Shown: piece after piece, positions 14,634-28,400 of the stretch
How the letters are laid out: the number at the start of each line of letters is the position of its first letter
Numbering within the stretch: position 1 is the first letter of the stretch
DNA from: Bugula neritina
Lineage: Eukaryota > Bryozoa > Gymnolaemata > Cheilostomatida > Bugulidae
Direction: 5' to 3'
Assembly (NCBI GenBank): GCA_964035545.1
Contig: OZ037766.1
Coordinates: 10,673,722-10,737,721, forward strand
Length of the DNA stretch: 64,000 nucleotides
Position numbers and translations under genes: made by a program
Notes under the pieces: model-generated
The model's database searches: none
Seen by the model: only the letters and a program-made list of their open reading frames with translations
What the model was told of the DNA's origin: nothing

Positions 14634-17600
14634 AATTATATACACATACATGGATATAAATAACACACTTACATACTCTCTTTGACTAATATTTGACAGC
14701 TTCAGACACGCATGATAAAATACCAAAATCAATACCAAAATGAGCATAACATTCTAACTAATAAATGAGAGGCCAGAATTACTGCAACTAGCTACAGGGA
14801 CGCAGAAACTTCATATAAAATTTCACGATATTTAATTTTGAGCGCAAGTTGTTATTTACATGAGAGCATAACTTCTTTTTATATATCTTTTGATTAACAT
14901 GACATAATTTTTGCAACTCTGCAAAACTGCTCTCTACATATTGACCACAGCTTATAATACGCTTACAGTGATAAAACTAGATATAATACAACTAAACTAA
15001 GAATAAGCAAGAATCGTGCATCATTCATTGAGATAGAATATTACAGAGCATTGAGCAAAGGAATTGACACTCAACAGCATGTAAGAGCCATGAGGAGAGA
15101 CTAAAACATTTATTATGTTTAGCAGGAGAGGACGCATATACCTTGGTTTGCATTCTCATATGCTGTTAAATAGTGAGACTAAATGGTTAGTATATGGGAA
15201 CTTACATAACACCTATAGTAGACCTCTACACATGCACCTTATAAATTTTCTATCACATATTCATATTAGTATCATCCCATAAATACATAATATGAAGACA
15301 CTTGAGCTGTATAGTTGTAAAGTTTCAATATATCAGACGATGATGGATCTTACAAGAATATCTGTATAATATTATTTATATAAGATATTCTATTCCAATG
15401 AACATAGCAGAAGGTTGAACAATGCAACACCAACAGTATGTGTCAGACAGTGTGTGTCAGACAGTATCATGTGTCAGACAGTATCATGTGTCAGACAGTA
15501 TGTGTCAAACAGTGTGTGTCAGACAGTATGTGTCAGACAGTATGTGTCAGACAGTATTTGTCAGACAGTATGTGTCAGACAGTATGTGTCAGACAGTATG
15601 TGTCAAACAGTATCATGTGTCAGACAACCCTTCTCAAGTCAGTCAACTCAAAGACAGGAGCCATTAGTTAAAGAGCTGGGACAGGTTAACATGCAACTGT
15701 TCCCTAACGGAATATACATAGTAATGCTACCAGTCATACCTGTGGATTCGGCTGGAAACACAAGCAGATGATGATTGCAAATAATAAAGTAAAATTAAAA
15801 CCATGTTAGAGAAAATGTTAACATTCAATGCAGCAATCCTGTTAGCATAAGGGCAGAATTCATCAACAACATGTTGTATGTATGAATGCATTGTCAACTG
15901 CAAACAGTGTGTACGTCATTTATACCAAATGAATATTGTAATGTCGCTTTAAAGCAATAATTTAAGATTCGAATGTATAAAAGCGTACAGTTATTTCACA
16001 CACAATGCTTACTTGAAGCTTTTTAAGCTGCATAGTTTCGGCTTTATTTCCCATGAGCGCCTTTTGAGTCTTGACAAAAAGTTTGACAGTGTTTAAAATA
16101 GTAGCCATGTCATCAAATGAGGAATTGGCATTTCTCACAATCTCTTTGGCCATGTCAGTGTTTGGTGTAAACAGTATCTTTCCTACTAGCAGCGGCTTCA
16201 GGTATTTCCAAAGTATTTTCCCTCCTTTTTGCTTAAACATAGTTTTCCTGATGTCATCACAGTGATCTAAATACAATTTGAAGAATATCAATAAAGTGGA
16301 GAGATTAAAATAATAATGAAGCAGAATGAGTCAAGTGAGGTTTTTGTTTAAAGCATTCACATCCGATTACTGACTACCAACTTTAAACTTGAGTATATAT
16401 CAACATAAATATTTTATGCCCCAATAACATGATATTATAGAATGATGAATTGCAAAATGTATTAGTTTTTTATTAGTGTGTTCAAGAATACATTCATGTA
16501 CATCCATAGTAGCACACCTAAAAACATAACCTCCATTACAATAATATCTCTATACCTTTGGATGGGTTTTCCAGCTCACTTTGAAGATGATGTGGCAATC
16601 AAAATTTAGTTTAATTATTTCTATATTATAATAAAAACGTTTCTTATGTTATTGGTAATAGGACTTCAGCCATAATATAAACTTACATTAGTAAGCAACT
16701 AAAGAAAAGCTTTATAGCAATACTATACAGTGACTAGCAGCAAATCTGATGACCCATTCCTGACTTACTAATAGGGTTGTGCACAGGTCCATGGAAGTAG
16801 TCTGGGTCATCTACGCCGCTGGCATCAATAGCGGCAGCATTGATATCCCCAAAGTCCACATCTGAAATAGCCTCTTGTTCAGCTTCGTACCCACTTAACT
16901 CGCTGCCACACACGATGCTTGAGAAAGATGATGGAGAAACGGCACCTGGAGTAGCGACAATTCAATTAAATTTTTAATTTTTCATCCAATTTTATCAATA
17001 AAGATAATATTAAACGCAAGATTATTAATCACGCACAAGTATAAAAATTGGTTAAGTCAACAACACAAATAACCATTGCATATGTGTAAATAAGCCAACA
17101 CTGGACATATGAACAGTATTTTAAAAACTGATATAATATATATATAAACTAATAAATAAATATAACACCTTATTCTACTAAGGCAGCTTTTAACAGTTCA
17201 TTTCAGATCTTAAGTCAAATAACAATCGTAATAGAAGTTGTATTACCTATTTGAGCAGAACCAGTGAGTCTAGCTGTTGATGGCAGAGTTAGAATTTCTG
17301 TAGCCTTAGAGATTTCTTTAGTAGTCACAGCCAGTTCGTCTTGAAGCGGGGTTAGATAGATTGCAACTTCTTGCAGCTCCGCAGTATTTATGCCAAACTT
17401 TTGGTTAATGAACTAATTGATAAATAAAAACCATGATAAGTAACTAACAAGTAAGTTCAACAAGACTGCTTCAAACTACACTAAAAGACATGCTTGGTAA
17501 TTATTAATTATTTTTCACTTTTAAACTTGCAGCAAAAAACGAACTGTAATAGTCAAGTTAACTGAGGCTTTAGAATGAAATTAAAATAGCTTCATCTATT

Positions 17601-19459
17601 AAAATGTAACACATTGAGCATTTCATAGAAACAGAAACATATAATTATCACTTATAAAGAAACTCATGCTGAATATCAAGGCAAATGAATGAAACTTACA
17701 TTAACAATCAAGTCGGAAACATCGAGGCTCTTCATAATAGCTAATGAGATATTCAATGATGTCTCCAGATCAACGGCACAGAGGGCCTTGCTAACTTCAC
17801 TATAAGATAGACTAGAACTCTTTGGCAGTGAAAGGAGGTATTTAATTTGTTCCGGGTCACACAACTGGCTCTGTATGTCTAATGCAGTAACTGTGGCAAA
17901 CTAAAACATAAAACCATATTTGTTCAATATCTACTTTATAAAAAACACCATGACTATAACAACAACATGGTTTATTTATCAAATTGAAAACTTTTATGCA
18001 TTAATGTTTAGTTAAAGTTAAAAAAGTTCCTATTATAAAATATCTGGTTGCTTATTCCATATCTTTGATTGCTAATGATTCCAAGAAATCGCAGACAAGC
18101 TAACATTTAGTTGAAAGAAATTGTATTCTAAACACACTGTGTGACTGATGTATTTATCTGTGCATAACTTGTAAACTTCTGAACCAACTTTGTAAAGTGC
18201 TACACAATTCAAGGAGATTTACACACGAGAAAGACTAATAAATTTACCATGGATGTGGTGAAATTGGCATTGAGTACATCTTGTGCATCTTTGGAGCTCA
18301 AGCCAACATCTTTAACTAACAGAGTCTCTAAGGCAGAAGTATCTACCAGAACCTGAAAAAATACATGAAAATACAGATAAACCAAAATAAATATGTAGAA
18401 AATAGTCTAATAAAATTGAAAATAAATAAACAAGAAACATCCTTTTTGTTTATTACTCTATCTAAATAAATGAAGTGAAATTTTATTTCGGATACCACTG
18501 AAGCCATCTTTAGATTTAATCAACTCTGAAGATAGATACAGTGGTATTCGAAATATAAGTTTACTTCATTTATTTAGATAAATCAAGTAGCAACACAATT
18601 TTTCTACGTTTATTTTTTTAATGAAGTTAGTACCCGTAATGATTTATTTAATCTAAAAAAGTCACAATGCTAGAATTTTTTCGAAGTTTGAATAAACAGC
18701 GAAATTATAAATATAATATAATATACTAACTGATTTCAAAGGAATATCTACAACCACACTTCTGCGTAGTGAATCCAGACTGCCCACACCTCTGACCAGT
18801 GTACGCAAATCATCGAATATGACTGCCAAATCTGTGTCATTTGTTGCACTAATAATTCTGGTCTCTAGTAGATCGACTATCTCTATTAAACTGTAAAAAT
18901 TCACTTAAAAGTAAACTCCAACCAAGACAACATATGTATTGTAAACAGCTTGGTGCACATGAACACATTTGTAAATAATGTAATTAAAAAAGTGTTTATG
19001 ACATTGAGCTATGAATTTTATTTTTAGCAAGAAAGTTGGCATATTTTGCAACTGTTGATTTACTTGCAATATAAAACCAAATTCCTACCTGTCCACAATG
19101 ACATCTAAATGAACTTCAGAGTTTATAGCTTTCTGGACAAGAGGGAGAAGCTTTCGAATTGAGGACACATCAAGGTCAACAAACATAGACAGTAGATCAG
19201 AAAGGTTAGCCAGCTTAGCTATTTCTCCCATGATGGCTGCAACATTGTCTGTTAACTTGTTTATGAAATCTTCAATATTTCTAGTAGATGCCTAAAACAC
19301 AAGCAATGAATTTGGTGTCAACAAAACAAAAACATGTCGTAACAGTAATTGATTAAAAGGATTAAACAAAGTTAACTTTAGATATCAATATCCGACCACC
19401 TTTTTCCAAACTCCAATATTCACTCAGTAAAAAGAATATGCATTGCTAAACACACACGC

Positions 19460-19494
<35 letters not shown>

Positions 19495-22400
19495 AACACA
19501 GACATATACACATGCGCTCGCACAATCACACATGCGATCACACATACATACACACATACCCGAACGCACACACAGACACAATATGAGGTAATCTGAAAAG
19601 TCCAAGATTCACAATTACCAGAAGATCCACCATTGTATTGTTAAGGTTGTCAGCAATACCCTGAAGCAGTCTGGCCAGAGCAGGTCTGTTGATACAAAGT
19701 GCATGTCTCACATTCTCCACATACACCAAGTCTTGCTGAATCATGTCCTTCAAGTAGTCCGAGTCACACACCAACTGCTCTGCTTCTAACAAATATAATG
19801 TAATACGTTGACTTTCTAAAACTTACAGACTTTACAAAGACAATGGTCCCAACCAACACTATAGTTTTAATTTGTTCGATTATTTAAAATAATCAACACT
19901 GGAATAAATCGAGGCAGCTGACCGGAATTTTGCGTGACCAGAGAGTTCCAAAGAGACTCAAGGTCCTCATTTACAAGACAGTAATAAAACCGGTGCTATT
20001 ATACGGGGTGGAAACATGGCCAGTGACTGCTTACCTTGCGAAGAGAGTGAGCGTATGCGAAATGAGAATGCTACGCTACTGCCTAGGAATTACTCTTGAA
20101 GAGCACAAGACCAACGAAAGTATTAGGCAAGAAACGAAAGTAATGAATGTGTTAGAACTGATGAGAAAAAGAAGGCTACAGTGGTTTGGACATATATGCA
20201 GAAGAGAGAAAGAGGATGATATCAAAAGAGTGCATGAGTTGAAGGTTGCAGGAAAGAGAAACCGGGAACGCCCAAAGCACAGATGGCATGATACTGTCAG
20301 AAAAGACCTCCAATCCTGTTCCTCAACGGGGAGGTCGCTCATGACAGGGTTAGGTGGAGAAGCCTAATTTAGCTAGGCCTCCGGCAGCCACCCGCTACCC
20401 GAACAAGACAAAGCGAAAATAAGTGAGAATAGGTGAGAATTTAAAATAATTAACAAACTAATTCATGAACCCCCAAATATTTCTGGCAAATAATACTAGC
20501 AGCTTAAACTCCTATATAGCTAATAGGTAATTAGCAACAAGTATATGACTAAGATAATGTAGAAATATTTGAAAGGTGAATAAGAAAAAAGCAAATGCTT
20601 TACAGAAAAAAGTATTAAAAATTTCATCAGCAAAAGATTTTTCAAATGATTACAATAAATAAAATATATTTAACAACCCCTTACAAGCGGTACAGCTAAA
20701 ACACTTGTTTTAATATTGTTTAATCATTATTTTGTTATAGAAAGCATATAATATGTATATATTATATATTGATTGATAGCAAATGGCGTTGTTTTAAAAA
20801 TCATTATTACTGAATGCATTTTTTTTCTCTCCAACCTAACCTAATAAGTTGCAGTACCTGGCATTGTTTTGTTGAGAAGTGAAAGAAGTTCATCTACTTT
20901 ATAGAAAGACTTGAGGAATTTTTCTGTAGAAATAGATGAATTGGTGCTGAAAATTTCATTCAGCACTTGCATAATAGCTGTCTGGTTTACAATAGCTTCA
21001 AGTCTGGTCACTTGTACCTAAAATAGTATTACAACTATTACAATACAATACAATATCACAACATGAGTGTTATACAATATTATGAGTATTAAAACACTAG
21101 GGTTACGATTTGAATCACAATATGAATAACATAGCACTTATTTCATGCTCACCTGTCCAAGCAATGAAGCTATGATATCATCTAGAAGAGGGCGAATTGG
21201 TTCAAGCCATTTCAAACTTTGCAGCACCTCAGAATTCAAGAGATCACGAATTCCGTTCACGAGTCCCGTGTATGAGCTGAGCTCACTCAACAGCGTGATG
21301 TTTTCTGTCTGCAGTTTTCTGATGCACACTTCAAAACTCCCATTCATAGCATCAACAATTAAATTTTGAATTTTCTGTTGTGGCAACATGGAATCTCGTA
21401 TCATTGCGCTACATTTAAATGGAGTGGCGGTGAGATAGTCAGCATCGTTTATTTTGACAATCTTATCTATGATGGTGAGTAAGTCGGAGTCTAGAGCATT
21501 ATTCAGCAAAGTTGACATGTTCAAAGATGGAAGTTCACAAAGGAAGTCGTCGAGTCCATCTACCGCAGTAGCTATTTCTGCCATAATAGAGTTCACAGTT
21601 TGCATCTGAACTAGGAAAGGTTCAACTGTTTTAAACTCAGGAACTTCATCAATCAGACTGACGAGAGCGTCACACATACCCCCGACATTGTTTGCAGATG
21701 GATCAAGCACAGTGTTTACAGTCGTCAATGCCATATTAAAGTAAGACGAAACTTCCGGCATGTTTTTATTGAATGCTTCCATCAATCTAGTAATTACATG
21801 AGCATTGCTGAGGAGTCTTTCAAACTGTTTTAGCATTGTTCTAAACGGACTTTCGGTCAGCTGCTGGGTGGGTTGTTGAGTTCCAGTAAGAAGACTAAGT
21901 TCAGAGGCTAACATTTGCATATCAAACATCTGCCAAACCTTCTGCAGTACAAATGAGTCATTTAGTGAAGCTTCACACAAGTCCGTTTGTAAAGTTGCAA
22001 CGTCAGTACCAGTTGGGAACAGGAAGCTCTTGCTGAAGACTGCAGGATCACAGAACACAGCTTCGGGGTCAGAGGTCAGTACCTCAACCAGCTGAGCTGG
22101 CTGTAGAGCAGCGGTGAGAAACTCGGCAGCTGATTCGGGACTTATTGCTAATTTTAGCAGTTCCTCCACCTAAGAGAGTTACAGGAATATCATTATACCA
22201 TTGGTAGTATCTGCTTATAAATAAATATGAGTTTAGCTAATATCACAGTAGCTAATCCTCACAACATCAGATGATGTAACTGAGTTCATAACACATATAG
22301 TTTTACGTTTTAGACACAAATGTCAACGGAAACCAACATTGTAATCATAATTTACACATATTGTATTATTACAATTATTACACATGATACAAAAATGACA

Positions 22401-25400
22401 AACCTCATCCAAATCAGGCAACAGTTTGACAATGTCGATGTTTTCTCCCAGCTGATCAATCTCTTCTAGTTTATCATTAATCCAGCCCATATACTGACTG
22501 GCGGCACTCACAGAGTCTCTCAGAGTTACCCAGAAGTCTGTGTCTCTCATCAGCGGCTCCAACAGCTCCAAAGTTCTCAGCACTTGTTTCGGAAGGTTCT
22601 GGGCATAACTAATAGCCAAAGTGTCTATCAACGGCATCCAGTAAGAGAAGTTAAATCCTGGGAAATACTGAGGTGGTATAGTACCGAGATTACTTAAAAC
22701 ACTCAAAAGTTCTTTCACGGGCTTTTCAAGGTCCCCAAGGGAAGCATTGGCATACTCTGCATAGTAGTCCTCCAGATGTGAGTTGATGTATTCCCAGGAG
22801 TAATCTCCTCTGAGGTAGGCATCAAAGTACCACCTACAAGGCGTGAATTATGGTATTTAATATGTAAAATTATAAATGCATAAATTGACAAAAAACAACA
22901 CATATTTGTTACTATACAACATTATATATTTTATGAATTATCTTTGTTTAGACTCTCTAATAAATTCCAAAGAACTCAATAAAACTAAATATATCATAAC
23001 AGTTAGTACAGAAATATTCTCTCATCAGCCATGTATAAAGCAGCTAATATTTTCTGTTTTAACAAGCAATGTAATATAAGTAACACACAATGTGTGCATG
23101 TGTAATATTAATATCATATGCATATTACCGGTCAATAGCTGATATTAGCCCTTGCACTTCTAGAACAGAGTAGTTGCGGGCTTTGATTGCAGCAACCCAA
23201 CTCTCATCTTTGACTCCACAGAAAACTGAGGTTAAATCTACATAATCTGGTAGATTTTTCACCAGGGTTCTTACAGCTGTGTCATTACATACAATGTCCT
23301 ACAAAGCAATATTTGGTGATATAGTCAACACCAAGTCTTCCAAAATAATATAAAATTTAAGTATACAAAATATACTATGAATTAGTAACTGCATTTCAAC
23401 TGAAAAGTCTACATAAAACTTGTCATGGTAATTATACTATGACTATTGATTATATTAACTAAATAATTTATAAGACAATATTCTTATATTATATTAATGT
23501 TAAGAAAACAATCTATCGGTGTTATACTAATTGATAGAATGATTGCAGAACTAAAACCATACCTGTATCTCGTCTCGCTGTAGCAATTGATTCATGGCAT
23601 TGCGAGCCGTGCCAAGGATTGTCTCACTAATCAAATCAGTTGATGAGTCAGAAATCTTTGAATAAAATTCAATGAGTGCCGTCCGGTTATTCAAGAGTGA
23701 CTCAAATGTAAACCCTGAGCTAACCATATCAGCCAGTATATGCTGAACATTGGATACGCCGGCGCTAAAACAACAACATTTATATACTTACCCTATAACA
23801 TGGACAGACTTAACAGGGAACAATGAAATGCAAAGACAGTGATAACAGTTATGGCATTTAGCCAACCGGCACGCATATGTAAATAATAGGTAGCGGCTGT
23901 GGTCTAGGGGTTAGAGGCGCTGGCTGTGTAAACACGACGTCATGAGTTCGATCCCCAGTAAAGGCCATTGATGTTAGGAAGGGCATCCAGTCATAATTAC
24001 TCCTGTGCCACATATGAATAAGTCCTTAGTCTGCTTATAAAAAAACCCTTCCCATCAGGGGTTTTTCACAGAGATAGCAACTATAAACTTGCGAGAGCAC
24101 ATGTAAATGATAACATCTCTAGAAGCTTCTATAATATAACTACGAGTAACTCAGGTAATGACCATTACCTGTACTGGGTGATCAAGAGCTGTATGACAGG
24201 CCAGGAATCACCTGCAGCCTCTCTGACCAGAGGGTTATAAATATCTAAGAGTCTTAGCAGGTTGGCGGGGTCATAGTCCCTTAAACTCTGCCACACAATA
24301 GAGAATCTGCTCATGTTGAAGGCTTCCAGAAGGGTCTGGTCAATCACTGGGTCGTTGGTGGCCAAGTATGTTATTACTGAAGCCAGCTCTTGGGTGTTGC
24401 TGAAGAGTCGATCCCATTGCACAGGCGCAGACGAGTTGCTTGATAACTGTAAATATTCAAGTGAGGGGAAACCATCACAACATTATGTCAACACTCACAG
24501 ATGCAACCGCATGTTAGCCAAAGCTGCTAGACAAAACACTGCATTCTTCATTTAGATTCTATCTTGAAGTTAATTTTCTGTAACAGTTGAGATATCCAAT
24601 ATTTTGCAAATACAACTGACAACGATTTTGCCTGTCATTGCTCATGTTGCAGCATTAAGAAGTGCTTTAAAAGTCTAGAAGTTATTAAAGCACAAATTTG
24701 ATAAAAAAACATTTAACAGAAAAAGCAACAACTACAAAACCGGCCTAAAATATTAAAACTAACCTTGCATAGCTAAAGAGTGTTTTGAGTATAACTTACA
24801 GTCTGGATGATGGAGGAGACGTTGAATTCATCTGTCAGCTCATTCAAGAAGGCAGTAAAATTAACATCACAGAACAGAGATTTGATCATTTCGAGGTCGG
24901 CAGATCCACCTTCTGGAAGTATAATGATTTTGTCTGCATCCAGAGAGCACAACTCTGAAGATCTATTGGTGACCAGAAGTACTAAGGCTTCTCCGCCAAG
25001 TTGAGACCTGAATTATACAGAGCATTTCAAAACATGGTGGTTTACAGATATAAAACAGAAAGGAGATGTAACAAACTTGGCAATCGTATGGAACACAACT
25101 TTATAATGCAATTACTCAACTATGCATTACTGATCCTTTATTACTGCGCAGAGTTTTGACCTTGTAACCTTTTTCATTACATAAATATGTAAAAATATAT
25201 CTCAGATATATTTGGGAGAAAACAGAAAGTAAAGTAAAGTTAACAGATTAGCATTGCTAGTACAAAAAAACAAAACACGAATGACTATTACTTTTTAGCC
25301 TCTGTGTACGTCATCAGATAAAAAATACTGTGTTTTGCCACTAGATACAAATGGTATCACAGGCAGAAACTATGCAGAAAAAGAATATTTTTTAAGAACT

Positions 25401-28400
25401 CACAAAAGCAAACTGGCAACAGTTTCAGGAGACATTCCAATCACATTTCCCAAGTACTTCTTCAGCTCGGTAGCATCTCCAAGAAGTGTGTTCAAAGAGA
25501 CATCATTGTTTTTAATGTCAGTGAGTTTGCCATTTACACGAGATATGATTATGTCAGCAACATTTATGAACTTGGAGAGTTGCTGACCAAACTGTGAAGA
25601 TGTTAAAAGTGGAGTCAGTGACTGCATCAGAGCCGAGAAACTAAAAACAGATTACATAATGGAAAATATTCAAAAAAGATAGAAACTAAATATTTTATTC
25701 ATTACTGTGTATTCTCGGTTTTCTTACAAATTTACACTGTTAGTCTATTTGAATTAAATATGTGAAAGTATCACGTATTCAAAATATAGTAGACTACAAT
25801 ATCTTACTTATATAATATGTTAAGTAACTTCTACGCCTGCAAGGTTATTGAAATATGTACAGGCATAAGAATGTATTTAACAATGAAGCACCATGAAATT
25901 AGTTTTATAATTATTTTGCATGAGATTGCAGATTTTGTTAACAATTGCAATCAGGTATGAATTTTAAAAGTTAAAGCTATTTATTCAATGATATCGTAAA
26001 AACTTTTTGCTTAGCTACAGCTTTAAACTGTTTAGCGCGAGACCCAACTGCCTTGACTAATGCGAAGAGAACTTTCTATGTACCAAACCACAACAACTTC
26101 CTTTGAAAGATTTAAAAGTATATGTTTCAAAAGTATTTCCAATTTTATAGCGCAATTGTTGTAATATATGTAACTACGTACATATTACGGGGCAATGTAA
26201 ATGTAAAAAAATAGTATATATCATCAAAACTTTACAGCTGCATATTTTATCCTTCCACCAAACATCCATCTTAAGAAGTTACTGTCCAAAAACATACCTA
26301 TTAGCATTGAGTTGAAACTGTTGATTTAACCAGAAATCTTGGACTCTATCAAACATATTCATGTACTCGGTAACATTGATCAGTGCAATGAGTTCTGGAG
26401 AGATAGTGGGAGGAGACTGTATCATATCGCTAATCTTTTGACTTAGTTGAGTAAATCGGCTCATATATCCTTGCCAGTCAAACGTAGTAGCATTAGCATC
26501 ATAGTCCTGCAGTAAAATCCACAAGAATACAATTATGTCTGCCATCATTCTATACATTATATTCATAGCATACACCAGCTAATTTATAGTATCAATTGAA
26601 ATGGCCGACATAATATATTATATACTAATAAAAAGCACTAATTACTTTATAGTATCTATTAAAATAGCTCAACATAATAAATACTAATATTATTGTTTTA
26701 TAGTATCAATTGAAATGGCTCGATATATGCACTGTATGTGCCTGTGACTCTTGGAAACACCAACCTTAGCAGGCATAAGATATGTGGTCTCAATCTCTTT
26801 CTTAATCTCTTCGAACAAAGCGGTGATGTTTACAGTGCAGAAGACGTCCTGCAGTTTGATAATGTCAGCAGGTGTGGCGTTAACAAATAGTACAGACAGG
26901 TCCATAGTGCAAGGGTCAGCAGACGGGGTTGTCAGCAGTGCCGTCAGCTAGATGTAACACAGTTTATACTTTTTAAAAGAGTGAGCTATTTTATAGATAC
27001 AGGTGTAAAGAGAAATTACATGCAAACAAACACGCACTGTGTTCATTGCATACTACGCGGTGGTTAACACAAAGTGAAAAAGAAGCGGGATGTTCAAAAC
27101 TAGTATCCGTTTATATAATGCATGAGCCTGATTTGAATAGTATATTACGCTGTTTATATGCTAGATTGGTATAAAAAAGAAGCCATACTTGATTGGTAGC
27201 CATTGGTTGAGTCAATAGCAATTCAATAATTTCTGGAGCAGCGCCAAATGAAGCCTCCACTAGAGAGATGAGATCAGTCTTGTTTCTCAGAATGGTTTCC
27301 AGTGATACTTCCGTAGACAAGCTGTCAATCTTAGAAATAGCAAGATCCAGGTAGTTCTGAAGAATCTGGGAAGTGATAATCATCTGGCGGTAGATTGGTG
27401 TGCCAGCCAGAGATGTTTCCAGACTTTGTAATGCTAAAGACACTCTGCAAAACATAACTAATGCTTTATATTTATAATCAAAATTCCAGAGTTCATTAAT
27501 ACTGAATGATTTAAAAGCAAGTAGTAAACTGTTACAGACATCTTACCGTTTAAAGTTAGCTTCTAAGCTATTGGCAGAAACGAGTGCTTTGTTTAGCCTC
27601 TCAAACCAGGCAGTCATGTTGCCATCGTAAAGGAAGAACTCTTGAACAGGGGGAGGTTGAAGGGCGGTGAAGAAGAGACCGAGATTAGAGGCTAAATTGT
27701 TGGTGTTCATCAGCAAATCATTCCAATCAAAGTCTGATGTTACGTTTGAGAAGACATCTATTTTACCAATCTACAACGCATAAAACCAAAATCACGATAT
27801 GTGAAAAAATGAATAATTTGAACAAATCACTTTACGTGTTAAGGAGATGTGTGGAATGTTTCTCAACACACTCAGTAAACTAGTCATATACACATTTGCA
27901 TTCTGAAGTAACTTAGGTCAACACTTACTTCCTGTATGACAATGTCAAGGTCAAGTTCAGAGAGAAACTCATCTAGGATCAGCTGGAAATTAGTGGCACA
28001 GAGAATGTTTCTCACAGCTGTCACGTTGACAGTAGGTGGGAACCTACAGTGTATTACAAACCTCTATACGATAAATCACTTTTAATAAATATCTACAATA
28101 CTAATTCATATGCTTTCAGTCAAGCAGTGAATACATAGAATGCAACTTTTAGTTGCATTAGCAAATCTAACAGACCATCAAATGTAAATGATGGCTACAG
28201 ATGCAATGATGGCTACATCGCATAGCTAAAAAAATCAGCAAAAACCATTATTTTCTTGACTGATATATAGCATACAAGTTCGACAACAGAAAGCTAATTA
28301 CTGTTTTTAGCAGTTTAAAACAAGTATACTGCAGAAGCTCAAGCTTAACTACATCAGTTTCACAAAGAACCTTCATAAAAAAAGTATTACATTCAGTCCT

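Noticed and set aside
14481-14747. Tyr/Ile-rich ORF on the minus strand
   Set aside because: It reads through an AT microsatellite in an intron.
15436-15627. CRISPR-like spacing of short repeats
   Set aside because: Units are contiguous with no unique spacers, and the genome is clearly eukaryotic.
15415-15771. Overlapping plus-strand ORFs rich in Cys, Val, Arg and Gln
   Set aside because: They are translations of the 14-bp minisatellite in three frames, with no start context, splice sites or homology.
19420-19605. Cys/Val-rich minus-strand ORF
   Set aside because: It is a translation of the CA-repeat tract.
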